A stretch of DNA of 55,507 nt from an uncultured Spirochaetales bacterium (lineage in GTDB: Bacteria; Spirochaetota; Spirochaetia; Sphaerochaetales; Sphaerochaetaceae), in the NCBI GenBank assembly GCA_949289305.1, contig CASENB010000027.1, positions 1 to 55,507 of the forward strand. Reading direction: 5' to 3'. The notes beneath the pieces were generated by a model that made no database searches, was not told where the DNA came from, and saw nothing but the letters and a program-made list of their open reading frames with translations. This document shows positions 6,804 through 15,347 of this stretch, piece by piece. The translations under genes were made by a program, and so were the position numbers. Position 1 is the first letter of the stretch; every line of letters begins with the position of its first letter.

Positions 6804-9221
6804 ATGAACCATGAATATAGAGTGCATGCCATCGAAGGCGTGATGGTTTCCACTAAGAGTGGAATTTTAAAACTGTTAGACCTCTTTAAAAAGGAAGAAA
6901 CGGAGCGTCAAATATTCGTAATATCGCCGGTTAAGGATAATGAACTCTCCCTTACAGGCCTGCTTGAGAAGGCAGAGGCTAAGGACGAGCGCCTTTGGTC
7001 TGTCATAGAGAGAAGCAGAAACAGCTGGCTCGAGCTTAGTGAGAATAGTCTTAACGCAGAGGTTACCAGTTCTGTCACAGAGGCGATTAATGCTTCCTTT
7101 GCAAAAGTCGAAGACATATTGAAAGCCGTATGGCTTTTAGAGAAGAGCAGCAGCGAAAGCGTCACATATCTCGAGAGCATGACGAGCTTCTTCATCGCAT
7201 CAATTCTTTTATCGTTATTTGACGAGTCTGGAATCAGCGCAAGCGTGTTTGATGTTAAAGAGGCTGTGAGGATGTCTTCGTTTCCTAAAGGCGCGTCGTT
7301 TGTCTATGGTAAGATGCTTCTTGCTGAAACAGAGAGAAAGGATGCCTCTGGAAAAATAAGAAGGGAAGGGGAGAGCGAATATACCGCGTCTTTAATCGCA
7401 TCCAATTTGAACTCACCCCTTACGTTCTGGAATCATAGGTCCCTGTTAAGAACTGCAAGTGAAAAAGACGTGCCGTCGGCAGAGGTCATAAAGAATTTAA
7501 GTTACGCAGAAGCTGCAGAACTTTCGTTCTTCGGCGCTCCTATCGTACATCCGCATGCCTTTATCCCCGCATCTGCAAAAGGCCTTCCTATAAGCCTAAG
7601 ATACTGGGGAGACATAGATGATAAGGGTACTCTTGTATCTAAAGATGTCATAAAGGACAAGAATAAGGCTGTTAAAGCGTTTTCTGTTGTTAGGAACGTC
7701 TCTTTAATTAACGTGGAAGGCAGCGGAATGTCGGGCGTTCCTGGGGTTTCTTCAAGACTCTTTACAGCTCTTAGAAACGAAAGAATTTCGGTAATACTTA
7801 TCAGCCAGGCGTCAAGCGAGTATTCCACCTGTTTTGCCGTTCCTAAATCAGATAGCGCGGCCGCTCTTAAAATAATAAGAAAAGAATTTTCCGAGGAGCT
7901 TGGGAAAAAGGCAATTAACAGCGTTGAAGTTGAGAACGACTGCGCAATCCTTGCTGTCGTAGGAGAGGAGATGTCTGGCTCAGTTGGCGTTGCTGGGAAG
8001 TTCTTCTCTTCCCTTGCAAAAAGCAATGTAAGCGTAAGGGCGATCGCTCAAGGCTCAAGCGAGAGAAATATCTCTGCCGTTATCAAGATGGAGGACAGCG
8101 CGAAGGCCCTTAGAAGCCTTCATTCCGGATTCTTTATGTCTGCGCAGTCCCTCTCTGTAGGGCTTTTCGGGCCAGGAAACATTGGAGGAACGCTTCTTGA
8201 TCAGATTGCGCGCGAGTCCGAAAGACTTAAAAAGCAGTTTGATCTTGATATAAGAATCAGAGGCATCGCAACAAGCAAGAAGATGCTTTTATCTGACGAG
8301 GGCGTTGATCTAAGCACATGGAGAGAGCGTTTTAAGAAATACAGCGTTCCATATAATGAGAAGATTTTCATGGAGCACATTGCAGCTCAGTACTATCCTC
8401 ATAAGGTTATTATCGACTGCACGTCTTCAGAAGAGAGAGCTTTGACCTATAAAGGTCTTCTTGAGCAGGGCTTTCACATCATAACGCCTAATAAGAAGGC
8501 GAACAGCCTTAGTTACGACTATTATAAGAGTCTCATCGAGACAAGCCGCAAGACTGGATCCAAATATTATTACGAGACGACTGTAGGCGCAGGCCTTCCA
8601 ATTATCACGACGCTTAAGGACCTTAGGGAGACAGGAGACGATATCATAAAAGTCGAAGGAATGGTCTCCGGAACTCTTGCCTGGCTATTTAGCGAATATG
8701 ATGGAAGCATTCCTTTCTCTTCATTAGTTCTAAAGGCGAAAGAGATGGGCTATACGGAGCCTGATCCGAGAGATGATCTTTCAGGAATGGATGTTGCTAG
8801 AAAGACTGTAATTCTTGCAAGGGAGCTTGGCTATAAGAGCGAAGTTGAAGATATAAAGATAAGATCGCTCGTTCCTGATAGCCTGAAGGATATCAGCAAG
8901 GAAGAGTTCTTGGATAAGCTTTCAATTATGGATGAGGAGATGCTCTCTCTTTATAAGAGTGCAAAGAGTGAGAATAAGAACCTTCGCTATGTAGGTAAAG
9001 TCGATGAGAACGGCGTCTGCTCTGTAGGTCTTGAGCTTTATAGCAGCGATCATCCGTTCTCGCAGGCTAAAGGGACAGACAACGTTATTGCCTTTACTAC
9101 GGCAAGGTATCTGAAACAGCCTTTGGTGATTAAAGGCCCTGGAGCAGGACCTGAGGTGACGGCAGCTGGTGTTTTTGCAGATATGTTACGCCTTGGAGCG
9201 TATTTAGGAAGTAGAATTTAA
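6804..9221 (+). CDS. thrA: Bifunctional aspartokinase-homoserine dehydrogenase with degenerate kinase half
   Basis: An 805-residue protein, close to E. coli ThrA in length and order: kinase-like region (1-290), two ACT-like regulatory repeats (about 295-450; SSEYSTCFAV, AIAQGSSERNISAVI), then homoserine dehydrogenase (450-805). The dehydrogenase half is intact: VGLFGPGNIGG (NAD(P) loop), ITPNKKAN, TTVGAGLPII and YTEPDPRDDLSGMD. The kinase half lacks KFGGTS at the N-terminus (the stretch reads RVHAIEGVMV), lacks the GRNGSD-type motif (RREGESEYTAS instead) and lacks TDVDGVYT, while the later SYAEAAELSFFGAPIVHP segment remains. I infer homoserine dehydrogenase activity only, with retained allosteric domains. 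The start at 6804 follows a TAAGGGGG ribosome binding site; an ATG 6 nt earlier is too close. thrC follows after 9 nt. Confidence 0.9.
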   Translation: MNHEYRVHAIEGVMVSTKSGILKLLDLFKKEETERQIFVISPVKDNELSLTGLLEKAEAKDERLWSVIERSRNSWLELSENSLNAEVTSSVTEAINASFAKVEDILKAVWLLEKSSSESVTYLESMTSFFIASILLSLFDESGISASVFDVKEAVRMSSFPKGASFVYGKMLLAETERKDASGKIRREGESEYTASLIASNLNSPLTFWNHRSLLRTASEKDVPSAEVIKNLSYAEAAELSFFGAPIVHPHAFIPASAKGLPISLRYWGDIDDKGTLVSKDVIKDKNKAVKAFSVVRNVSLINVEGSGMSGVPGVSSRLFTALRNERISVILISQASSEYSTCFAVPKSDSAAALKIIRKEFSEELGKKAINSVEVENDCAILAVVGEEMSGSVGVAGKFFSSLAKSNVSVRAIAQGSSERNISAVIKMEDSAKALRSLHSGFFMSAQSLSVGLFGPGNIGGTLLDQIARESERLKKQFDLDIRIRGIATSKKMLLSDEGVDLSTWRERFKKYSVPYNEKIFMEHIAAQYYPHKVIIDCTSSEERALTYKGLLEQGFHIITPNKKANSLSYDYYKSLIETSRKTGSKYYYETTVGAGLPIITTLKDLRETGDDIIKVEGMVSGTLAWLFSEYDGSIPFSSLVLKAKEMGYTEPDPRDDLSGMDVARKTVILARELGYKSEVEDIKIRSLVPDSLKDISKEEFLDKLSIMDEEMLSLYKSAKSENKNLRYVGKVDENGVCSVGLELYSSDHPFSQAKGTDNVIAFTTARYLKQPLVIKGPGAGPEVTAAGVFADMLRLGAYLGSRI

Positions 9222-9230
9222 GGAGGATAT

Positions 9231-10484
9231 ATGTATTTCGTATCTACAAGAAGCAAAGATGGAGATAGATTCAGCGCAAGCGATGCGATAATGAAGGGCT
9301 TGGCACCGGATGGGGGACTTTTCGTTCCAGAGCGCATTCCGCAGCTGCCAGCTTCTTTTACGATGCAGCATGGTTATGCATATGCTGCCTATGAGGTTTT
9401 AAAGCCTTATTTTGAAGGAGATGAGGCGGAGTCCGATCTACTGACTATTTGTGAAAAGGCTTTTAATTTCCCTGTAAGCATCCATAAAAACGACGGAAAG
9501 GACACATTGGAGCTTTATTACGGCCCGACGTCTGCTTTTAAGGATTTCGGCGCAAGGTTTCTAGCATACTTCATGGAAAACAAGCTTAAAAAGACTAACG
9601 AGGATCTTACAGTCCTAGTTGCAACAAGCGGAGACACTGGAGGAGCGGTCGCTTCAGCTTTCTACAACAGGGAGCATTTGCGCGTCAAAGTTCTTTTTCC
9701 AAAAGACGGCGTCTCTGACCGCCAGATGAGACAGCTTACATGTCTTGATAACAATGTTGAAGCGTTTGAAGTGGACGGAACGTTTGACGATTGCCAGAAG
9801 ATGGTTAAGGACGCATTCATGGATGAAAGCCTAAAAGGCCTTACAAGTGCCAACAGCATAAATCTTGGTCGTCTTCTTCCTCAGGTCGTCTATTACGTTT
9901 GGGCTTCGTTCATCTATAAGGCGCGCTATAAAAAGGAGCCTATCGTAATAATTCCTAGCGGAAACGTAGGAAATGCGACCGGAGCTTTCTGGGCGAAAGC
10001 CATGGGCGCTCCAATCAAGCGCATCGAGCTTGCTCTTAATGCGAACAGAACGATCGTTGATTATCTTGATAGCGGAGTATATAAGCCGAGAAGAAGCTGC
10101 CATACCCTTGCAAACGCAATGGATGTGGGAGCCCCAAGCAATATGGAACGCTTGTTTGATCTCTTTAAGACTTATGACGAATTTAAAGCGAACGTGTCAA
10201 GCCACAGCGTAGATGACTATAAGATCAGAACTACGATAAAAGATACTTATGATGAGACTGGCTATGTGATCTGTCCTCATACCGCATGTGCCGAGTACGT
10301 GAGAAGGACGTATTATAAGGATGAGCCTACGATCGTGGTTGCTACGGCCCATCCTGCAAAGTTCGAATCGATCGTAGAACCTATCATCGAAAAGGAGGTT
10401 CCGATTCCAGAAAACCTCTACGATATGATAAGCCGAGATTGCAGCTATACTCAGATCGGAGTAAATTATAAGGATTTGTTCTGA
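9231..10484 (+). CDS. thrC: Threonine synthase
   Basis: A 417-residue PLP enzyme converting O-phospho-L-homoserine to threonine. GPTSAFKDFGARF contains the Schiff-base lysine. VATSGDTGGAVASAF and IIPSGNVGNATGAFWAKAMG bind the PLP phosphate and substrate. The strong site AAGGAGGATAT precedes the ATG, 9 nt after thrA. No homoserine kinase (thrB) lies between them, so phosphohomoserine must come from an enzyme encoded elsewhere. Confidence 0.95.
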   Translation: MYFVSTRSKDGDRFSASDAIMKGLAPDGGLFVPERIPQLPASFTMQHGYAYAAYEVLKPYFEGDEAESDLLTICEKAFNFPVSIHKNDGKDTLELYYGPTSAFKDFGARFLAYFMENKLKKTNEDLTVLVATSGDTGGAVASAFYNREHLRVKVLFPKDGVSDRQMRQLTCLDNNVEAFEVDGTFDDCQKMVKDAFMDESLKGLTSANSINLGRLLPQVVYYVWASFIYKARYKKEPIVIIPSGNVGNATGAFWAKAMGAPIKRIELALNANRTIVDYLDSGVYKPRRSCHTLANAMDVGAPSNMERLFDLFKTYDEFKANVSSHSVDDYKIRTTIKDTYDETGYVICPHTACAEYVRRTYYKDEPTIVVATAHPAKFESIVEPIIEKEVPIPENLYDMISRDCSYTQIGVNYKDLF

Positions 10485-10490
10485 AAAACA

Positions 10491-10515
10491 AATAGGCCCT
10501 GCGGGGCCTATTATT
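10491..10515. terminator. Bidirectional terminator between thrC and the MATE gene
   Basis: A 9-bp perfect stem aataggccc (10491-10499) with gggcctatt (10504-10512). There is T-rich sequence on the right for thrC, and on the minus strand T-rich sequence (tttgttttt) for the convergent MATE gene. Confidence 0.75.
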
Positions 10516-10516
10516 A

Positions 10517-11881
10517 TTATGCGTTTTTGACTTTCTTTTTCTTTGGAATCACGTCTCCGAAGAAATAGTATATGAGAATTGCAAGCGATGTTATAATCCA
10601 CGATGCCGGATAGCATAGGAAAACAGAAGCGAGCGTCGGATCATCTCCTGGGACGATTTGAAGCCAGAGGGCCCTTAAAACGCAAATTCCAATAACCGTG
10701 ATGATAGTAGGAATAAGCGTCTTTCCGCATCCTCTCATTACGCCTGACATGATTTCTATTGGAACATATGTGATCCAAGTAGGGGCAAGGATGAGAAGTA
10801 TCTTTACTCCGATATCAAGCACGTCCTGATCGTTTGTGAACAGCATAAGGCTGTAGTCTTGCAAGGCAAGGAATGCAGCTGAAATAAGCACTGTCATTAT
10901 GCTTCCAATCAGCATCGATATCCTTACGCCTTTTTTTACCCTGTCAAACAGATGCGCGCCGTAGTTCTGCCCGACGAACGTAGTTGCTGCGATGCCGAAT
11001 GCGTTTATGCTCATCCAGAAGATTGCGTCGATTTTTCCATAAGCCGCCCAAGCTGCCGCTGTTGCGGTTCCGAACGCATTGACATTCGCTTGGATAATAA
11101 GGTTTGAGATTGTATATAGGACTGACTGTATTCCCGTAGGCAGTCCTATTTTCAAAGTGTTCCTTAGTATTGGACCGTCTATTTTAAGCTCTGAATACTC
11201 GAATTTAATATTATCATCAAGCTTTTTCAGATAATGTATTACAAGGACTGCTGAAACAGCCTGGCTCATGATTGTCGCCCAAGCCGCACCTGCGACGCCA
11301 AGGGGCGTGAAGCCTACGAGTACGACGTCGAGCACGATGTTCACCATGCAGCTGGCAATCAGGAAGTACAGAGGTTTTTTAGAATCTCCGAGCGCTCTGA
11401 AAATTCCGGCTCCCATATTATAGATCGTATTGAATACGGAACCTATGAAATATATCCTCATGTAGCTTTCTGCTGGTGGAAGCACGTCCTCCGGCGTTCC
11501 TATTATTAATAGGAGAGGGCGAGTGAATATAAGCCCGATAGCTAATATGGCAATGCCTCCGAAAATTGCGATCATTATTGCAGTATGTATCGCTTTTTTC
11601 GTGTCGCTGTAATTCTTTGCGCCATAGTATTGGCTTATTATTACCGTTGCTCCGCTGCTTAGCCCCGTAAAGAATCCTATTAGAAGGTTTATTGCGGTGC
11701 TCGTTCCGCCTCCTACGGCAGCAAGAGCCGCAGAGCCCAGAAACTGCCCTACGACGATGGCATCAACAGTATTGTAAAGCTGCTGAAAAAACGTTCCAAA
11801 TAAGATAGGAAAGAAGAAAAGCAGAAGCTGCTTAGAAATATTTCCCTCTGTTATTGCGTTGACTTTCTCTTTCTGACTCAT
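10517..11881 (-). CDS. MATE-family multidrug/toxin exporter
   Basis: About 454 residues with roughly twelve hydrophobic segments. The N-terminal half has FQQLYNTVDAIVVGQFLG and the paired internal repeat typical of MATE cation-coupled exporters (NorM/DinF/VmrA type). GAGIFRALGDSKKPLYFL is also a family signature. The start was put at ATG 11881; an in-frame TTG at 11893 is possible. It lies 24 nt after the DtxR-family regulator on the same strand, so the two are probably one operon. That context hints at metal- or oxidative-stress-linked expression, but the substrate is unknown. Confidence 0.9.
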   Translation of the reverse strand: MSQKEKVNAITEGNISKQLLLFFFPILFGTFFQQLYNTVDAIVVGQFLGSAALAAVGGGTSTAINLLIGFFTGLSSGATVIISQYYGAKNYSDTKKAIHTAIMIAIFGGIAILAIGLIFTRPLLLIIGTPEDVLPPAESYMRIYFIGSVFNTIYNMGAGIFRALGDSKKPLYFLIASCMVNIVLDVVLVGFTPLGVAGAAWATIMSQAVSAVLVIHYLKKLDDNIKFEYSELKIDGPILRNTLKIGLPTGIQSVLYTISNLIIQANVNAFGTATAAAWAAYGKIDAIFWMSINAFGIAATTFVGQNYGAHLFDRVKKGVRISMLIGSIMTVLISAAFLALQDYSLMLFTNDQDVLDIGVKILLILAPTWITYVPIEIMSGVMRGCGKTLIPTIITVIGICVLRALWLQIVPGDDPTLASVFLCYPASWIITSLAILIYYFFGDVIPKKKKVKNA

Positions 11882-11905
11882 CCTAGAGGGCAATTATCTA
11901 GTTTT

Positions 11906-12283
11906 TTAGACTTTAGTCAACATCTTTTGCGCATGTTCTGCAATTGCGTTGAATGTCTCTTGGCTTATTACATGTTCGATACGGCACGCATCCTTTTCCG
12001 CAGTCTCTTCGCTGACTCCTAAATACGTTAGGATTTTCGTTATGCTCAAATGTCTCGTGTACGTCTCTTTTGCTATCTCAAGACCTTTCTCTGTCAGGGT
12101 GATAAGATTGTCCGCGGAAATATATATAAGGTTTTCGTCTCTCAGTTTTTTTAATGCGATAGTAACGCTTGGTTTCGAAAACTCAAGCTGTCTTGAGATG
12201 TCTATGTTCCTTACATAGCCTTGTCTCGTGTTTATTATCAATATCGCTTCCAAATAATCTTCCATCGATTCCTTGTGATCCAT
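11906..12283 (-). CDS. DtxR-family metal-dependent transcription regulator
   Basis: A 125-residue protein with the winged helix-turn-helix plus metal-binding/dimerisation region, lacking the C-terminal SH3-like domain, like MntR. SMEDYLEAI supplies the first metal ligands, and the later DACRIEHVIS carries Cys, Glu and His in the DtxR/IdeR arrangement rather than the Glu-x2-Glu-His of MntR, which favours iron sensing. It is divergent from the feo operon, whose promoter is covered by inverted repeats, so it is the obvious candidate for the Fe-dependent feo repressor. A ribosome binding site AAGGTGG precedes the ATG. Confidence 0.88.
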   Translation of the reverse strand: MDHKESMEDYLEAILIINTRQGYVRNIDISRQLEFSKPSVTIALKKLRDENLIYISADNLITLTEKGLEIAKETYTRHLSITKILTYLGVSEETAEKDACRIEHVISQETFNAIAEHAQKMLTKV

Positions 12284-12301
12284 TTTTCCACCTTCAAATA
12301 A

Positions 12302-12330
12302 ATATTATCAGAATGTATGAAAGTGGGCAA
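12302..12330 (-). promoter_or_regulatory. Promoter of the DtxR-MATE operon
   Basis: On the minus strand, TTGCCC (12330-12325) and TAATAT (12307-12302) have a 17-bp spacer. The start codon is about 19 nt further on, after a Shine-Dalgarno. The feo inverted repeats lie upstream of this -35 box, so this promoter may escape repression. Confidence 0.5.
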
Positions 12331-12347
12331 ATAAATAGTTTTGGTTA

Positions 12348-12399
12348 TTGACTACTAACTTACGTTAGAGTAAACTAACAATCGTTAGCTAAGGCTAAC
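12348..12399 (+). promoter_or_regulatory. feo promoter with three DtxR-type inverted repeats
   Basis: The promoter is TTGACT (12348-12353), a 17-bp spacer, then TAAACT (12371-12376). Three inverted repeats of the half-site CTAAC/GTTAG with 4-bp centres overlap it: 12355-12368, 12375-12388, and 12384-12399 (gttagc/gctaac). The last two share a half-site. They resemble DtxR-family boxes (TTAGGTTAG-type) and would block RNA polymerase when the metal-loaded repressor binds. Confidence 0.7.
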
Positions 12400-12413
12400 A
12401 TAAACAGGAGACT

Positions 12414-12626
12414 ATGATGCCGCTTACATTAATTGGTGCAGGATCGAGCGCTAAGATTAGAAAAATCAGTGGAAACGATGAAACTAAGAGATATTTAGGA
12501 AATCTCGGGTTTGTAGCAGGAAGTGAAGTGGAAGTATTAAATTCTATCGGAGGATCTTTGATCGTAAAAGTTAAAGACTCCAGAATCGCGCTTAATGAAG
12601 ATATGGCGCGACACATTATGATTTAG
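12414..12626 (+). CDS. feoA: FeoA-domain protein (first copy)
   Basis: A 70-residue SH3-like FeoA protein beginning MMPLTLIGAGS, with GFVAGSEVEVLNSIGGSLIVKVKDSRIALNEDMARHIMI typical of the stand-alone FeoA that starts Feo operons. FeoA is cytosolic and assists FeoB in Fe(II) uptake. The start is ATG at 12414 or 12417 after AGGAG. It is the first gene of the feo unit and is followed 22 nt later by a second FeoA. Confidence 0.9.
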   Translation: MMPLTLIGAGSSAKIRKISGNDETKRYLGNLGFVAGSEVEVLNSIGGSLIVKVKDSRIALNEDMARHIMI

Positions 12627-12648
12627 CACATATTTGAGGAGTAAATAT

Positions 12649-12867
12649 ATGACACTAGCTGAGGCTAAAATTGGATCGACGGTCACCGTTGAAAAGATCA
12701 GTGGGGACGGTGCTTATAAGCGCCGTATCATGGACATGGGGATTACAAAAGGAACCTCTCTTTACATTAGAAAAGTCGCACCTCTTGGAGACCCTGTTGA
12801 AATTACCGTTAGAGGGTATGAGCTATCGGTAAGAAAGAATGACGCAGAGTGCGTGCTTGTGAGGTGA
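12649..12867 (+). CDS. feoA: FeoA-domain protein (second copy)
   Basis: A 72-residue FeoA paralogue. MTLAEAKIGSTVTV, RRIMDMGITKGTSLYI and APLGDPVEITVRGYELSVRK form the classic FeoA pattern, closer to the canonical FeoA than the first copy. The start at 12649 follows GAGGAG at 12636-12641; a longer in-frame TTG is unlikely. It ends 2 nt before feoB. Two different FeoA proteins in one operon are frequent in anaerobes. Confidence 0.92.
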   Translation: MTLAEAKIGSTVTVEKISGDGAYKRRIMDMGITKGTSLYIRKVAPLGDPVEITVRGYELSVRKNDAECVLVR

Positions 12868-12869
12868 GT

Positions 12870-15047
12870 ATGAGTATTAAAATTGCATTAGCGGGAAACC
12901 CGAACTGCGGAAAAACTACAATGTTTAACGCTCTAACGGGAGCAAATCAGTATGTCGGAAACTGGCCCGGAGTTACAGTTGAAAAGAAAGAAGGAAAGGT
13001 GAGAAGCAAAAAGGCAGGTGAGGAAGTCATTGTTACAGACCTTCCTGGAATTTATTCTCTTTCTCCGTATACTTTGGAAGAAGTTGTAAGCAGGGATTAT
13101 CTGCTAAAAGAGAATCCTGATGTAATTATCGACCTTGTAGATGCTACGAACATCGAAAGAAACCTCTATTTGACTACGCAGTTGATAGAAACAGGAATTC
13201 CAGTTGTTGTTGCGCTTAACATGTCCGATTTAATTGAAAAAAGGGGCTTGAAAATAGATGTGAGCCGCTTAAGCTCTTTTTTAGATTGTCCGATTATTGA
13301 GACATCAGCTCTTAAAAAGACGGGACTAGATAAGCTAATAGATGAAAGCGTTAAAGTTGCTAAGAAGAAAAAAGCAGCAAGCATCGATCAGATTTTCTCA
13401 GATAAGATTGAAGATGCTATCTCGACAGTCTCACAGGTAATCTCAGTCGAAGATGACAAGAGAAGATGGTATGCTGTTAAAGCTCTCGAGGGGGATGAGA
13501 AGGCGTTCTCTTCTATTGCGCTTTCAAGCGATGCGAAAGAAATAATCAAAAAAGAGAGAGAATCTCTTGAGAAAGAAGGCGATGACGATATCGAATCTAT
13601 CATCACGGATGAAAGATATAAATATATCCAAAAGCTTGTAAGCACTACAGTAAAGAAGGGTAAGGAAAAATTAACTGCGTCAGATAAAATAGACAGGATC
13701 GTTACGAACAGAATTCTTGGCATCCCTATCTTTATTCTAGTAATGTGGTTCGTATACTACATAAGCGTTACTACAATCGGAACGATCGTAACAGATTGGA
13801 CGAACGATACGTTTGTGGTCGCAATCCAAGATTGGGTAAGCGCAGGACTAGAAGCTATAGGAGCAGGAAGCTTAGTTATAAGCTTGGTCGTAGATGGAAT
13901 TATCGGAGGAGTAGGGGCAGTGCTGGGCTTCGTTCCTCAAATGGCGATATTGTTCTTATTCCTTTCAATTTTAGAAGATTGCGGCTACATGGTTCGTATC
14001 GCTTTCGTTATGGATAGGGTATTCAGGCACTTCGGACTATCTGGAAAGAGCTTCATTCCGCTTCTAATTTCTTCAGGCTGCGGAATCCCTGGAATTATGG
14101 CAAGCAGGACTATCGAGCAGGAAAATGATAGAAAGCTTACAATCATGACAGCAACATTCATTCCGTGCGGTGCAAAGCTTCCTGTAATTGCCCTTATGGG
14201 CGGAGTCATGGCATCTTACATGACGGGTTCTTACGAGGCTGGCGGGCTGATTGCGCCTCTAATGTACTTTATCGGAATTGCATCTGTCCTCGTTGCGGCA
14301 ATCATGCTTAAAAAGACGAAGCCTTTTGCAGGAAAGAGCGCGCCGTTTGTAATGGAGCTTCCTGAATACCATGTTCCAAGTGTTAGGACAGTGCTTCTTC
14401 ACGTATGGGATCGTCTCAAGGGCTTCATAGTGAAAGCTGGAACTATACTGTTTTTAGCATGCGTTGTCATGTGGTTCCTCTCAGGATTCGGATTCGCTCA
14501 AGATGGGTTTGGGCTTGTTGAAGACAGCTCTGACAGCCTTCTTGCGGCAATCGGAGGATTTATCGCTCCTATATTTGCGCCTCTTGGCTTTGGCACATGG
14601 CAGCCGGTTTCTGCAGCTCTATCTGGATTCACAGCAAAAGAAGCTATCGTATCTACAATGGGAGTGCTTGCGAACGTGGCAGGAGACGTAGAGGATGCGG
14701 TAACGGTTGCAGAAGGTGTTGCACTCTGGTTCCCATCAGCACTTGCGGCGTTCTCATTCCTCTTGTTCAACCTCTTGGATTCTCCATGTCTTGCTGCAAT
14801 TGCGACAATGGCGCAGCAGATGCAGAGCAGAAAGTGGTTCTGGTTTGCAATCCTCTTCCAAAACGTATTTGCTTATGCCGTATGTTTGGTTGTTTATCAA
14901 ATCGGATTGCTCTTTATAGGAGGAGCCTTCGGATTCGGAACTGTCATCGGCATCGTAGTGCTGGCGTTAATGCTCTATATGCTATTTAGAAAGAATCCAT
15001 ATAAAGATGCAAAGATCTATTCAAGAAGATCTGTTGAGGTTGCTTAA
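12870..15047 (+). CDS. feoB: Ferrous iron transporter FeoB
   Basis: A 725-residue inner-membrane Fe(II) transporter. The N-terminal G domain has GNPNCGKTT (G1), DLPGIYSLSPY (G3) and NMSD (G4), followed by a helical GDI-like region (about 165-285). The membrane part contains both Gate-type motifs, SSGCGIPGIMASRTI and TATFIPCGAKLPVIAL, with conserved cysteines in the pore. The ATG at 12870 follows GAGGTGAG. An upstream in-frame GTG overlaps feoA and is less likely. The stop codon overlaps the next gene (TAATG). Confidence 0.97.
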   Translation: MSIKIALAGNPNCGKTTMFNALTGANQYVGNWPGVTVEKKEGKVRSKKAGEEVIVTDLPGIYSLSPYTLEEVVSRDYLLKENPDVIIDLVDATNIERNLYLTTQLIETGIPVVVALNMSDLIEKRGLKIDVSRLSSFLDCPIIETSALKKTGLDKLIDESVKVAKKKKAASIDQIFSDKIEDAISTVSQVISVEDDKRRWYAVKALEGDEKAFSSIALSSDAKEIIKKERESLEKEGDDDIESIITDERYKYIQKLVSTTVKKGKEKLTASDKIDRIVTNRILGIPIFILVMWFVYYISVTTIGTIVTDWTNDTFVVAIQDWVSAGLEAIGAGSLVISLVVDGIIGGVGAVLGFVPQMAILFLFLSILEDCGYMVRIAFVMDRVFRHFGLSGKSFIPLLISSGCGIPGIMASRTIEQENDRKLTIMTATFIPCGAKLPVIALMGGVMASYMTGSYEAGGLIAPLMYFIGIASVLVAAIMLKKTKPFAGKSAPFVMELPEYHVPSVRTVLLHVWDRLKGFIVKAGTILFLACVVMWFLSGFGFAQDGFGLVEDSSDSLLAAIGGFIAPIFAPLGFGTWQPVSAALSGFTAKEAIVSTMGVLANVAGDVEDAVTVAEGVALWFPSALAAFSFLLFNLLDSPCLAAIATMAQQMQSRKWFWFAILFQNVFAYAVCLVVYQIGLLFIGGAFGFGTVIGIVVLALMLYMLFRKNPYKDAKIYSRRSVEVA

Positions 15048-15244
15048 TGGCTAATGTAGTAATTCTTTTTATTGTCGCACTATATTCTGCGTTTGTAATA
15101 AAGAAACTATATAAAGACAAGAAGAGAGGCATTTGCACGGGTTGCAGCACAAAAAGCTGCGCCTCGTGCTCTCGTTTTAACGACGAATACTTTGACTCTC
15201 TTATAAAAGAAGCAAAGAGGAACAAAGATGGGGCAGTCTACTGA
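15047..15244 (+). CDS. FeoB-associated Cys-rich membrane protein
   Basis: 65 residues: one N-terminal transmembrane helix (VVILFIVALYSAFVI) followed by a basic segment and a cysteine cluster (GICTGCSTKSCASC). This is the FeoB-associated Cys-rich protein family, often found directly after feoB and thought to bind metal at the membrane face. Its start codon overlaps the feoB stop, so it is translationally coupled. Confidence 0.85.
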   Translation: MANVVILFIVALYSAFVIKKLYKDKKRGICTGCSTKSCASCSRFNDEYFDSLIKEAKRNKDGAVY

Positions 15245-15344
15245 GAGCATGTTCATTCTCTTTGCAATAATAATCGTGCTCTACATAATAGGAGCTAGCA
15301 TTTATAGCCTTGTCGAGTACATTAAAAAGAAGAGAAGGAGATAA
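15228..15344 (+). CDS. 38-residue single-pass membrane protein in the feo operon
   Basis: An open frame MGQSTESMFILFAIII... with one hydrophobic helix (about residues 8-24) and a basic C-terminal tail (KKKRRR), giving an N-out/C-in orientation by the positive-inside rule. It has its own ribosome binding site (AAGAGG, 7-nt spacing). It overlaps the previous gene by 17 nt, and its stop codon lies 3 nt before the next gene, exactly as in a packed operon. No family is recognised. It is below usual gene-calling cut-offs and so is easily missed. It may be a small accessory subunit of the FeoB complex, by context only. Confidence 0.65.
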   Translation: MGQSTESMFILFAIIIVLYIIGASIYSLVEYIKKKRRR

Positions 15345-15347
15345 TGG

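Noticed and set aside
7502..8026. Long minus-strand open frame (174 codons) inside thrA
   Set aside because: It is fully overlapped by the well-supported thrA frame; it is Ser/Leu-rich with no ribosome site and no recognisable motif.
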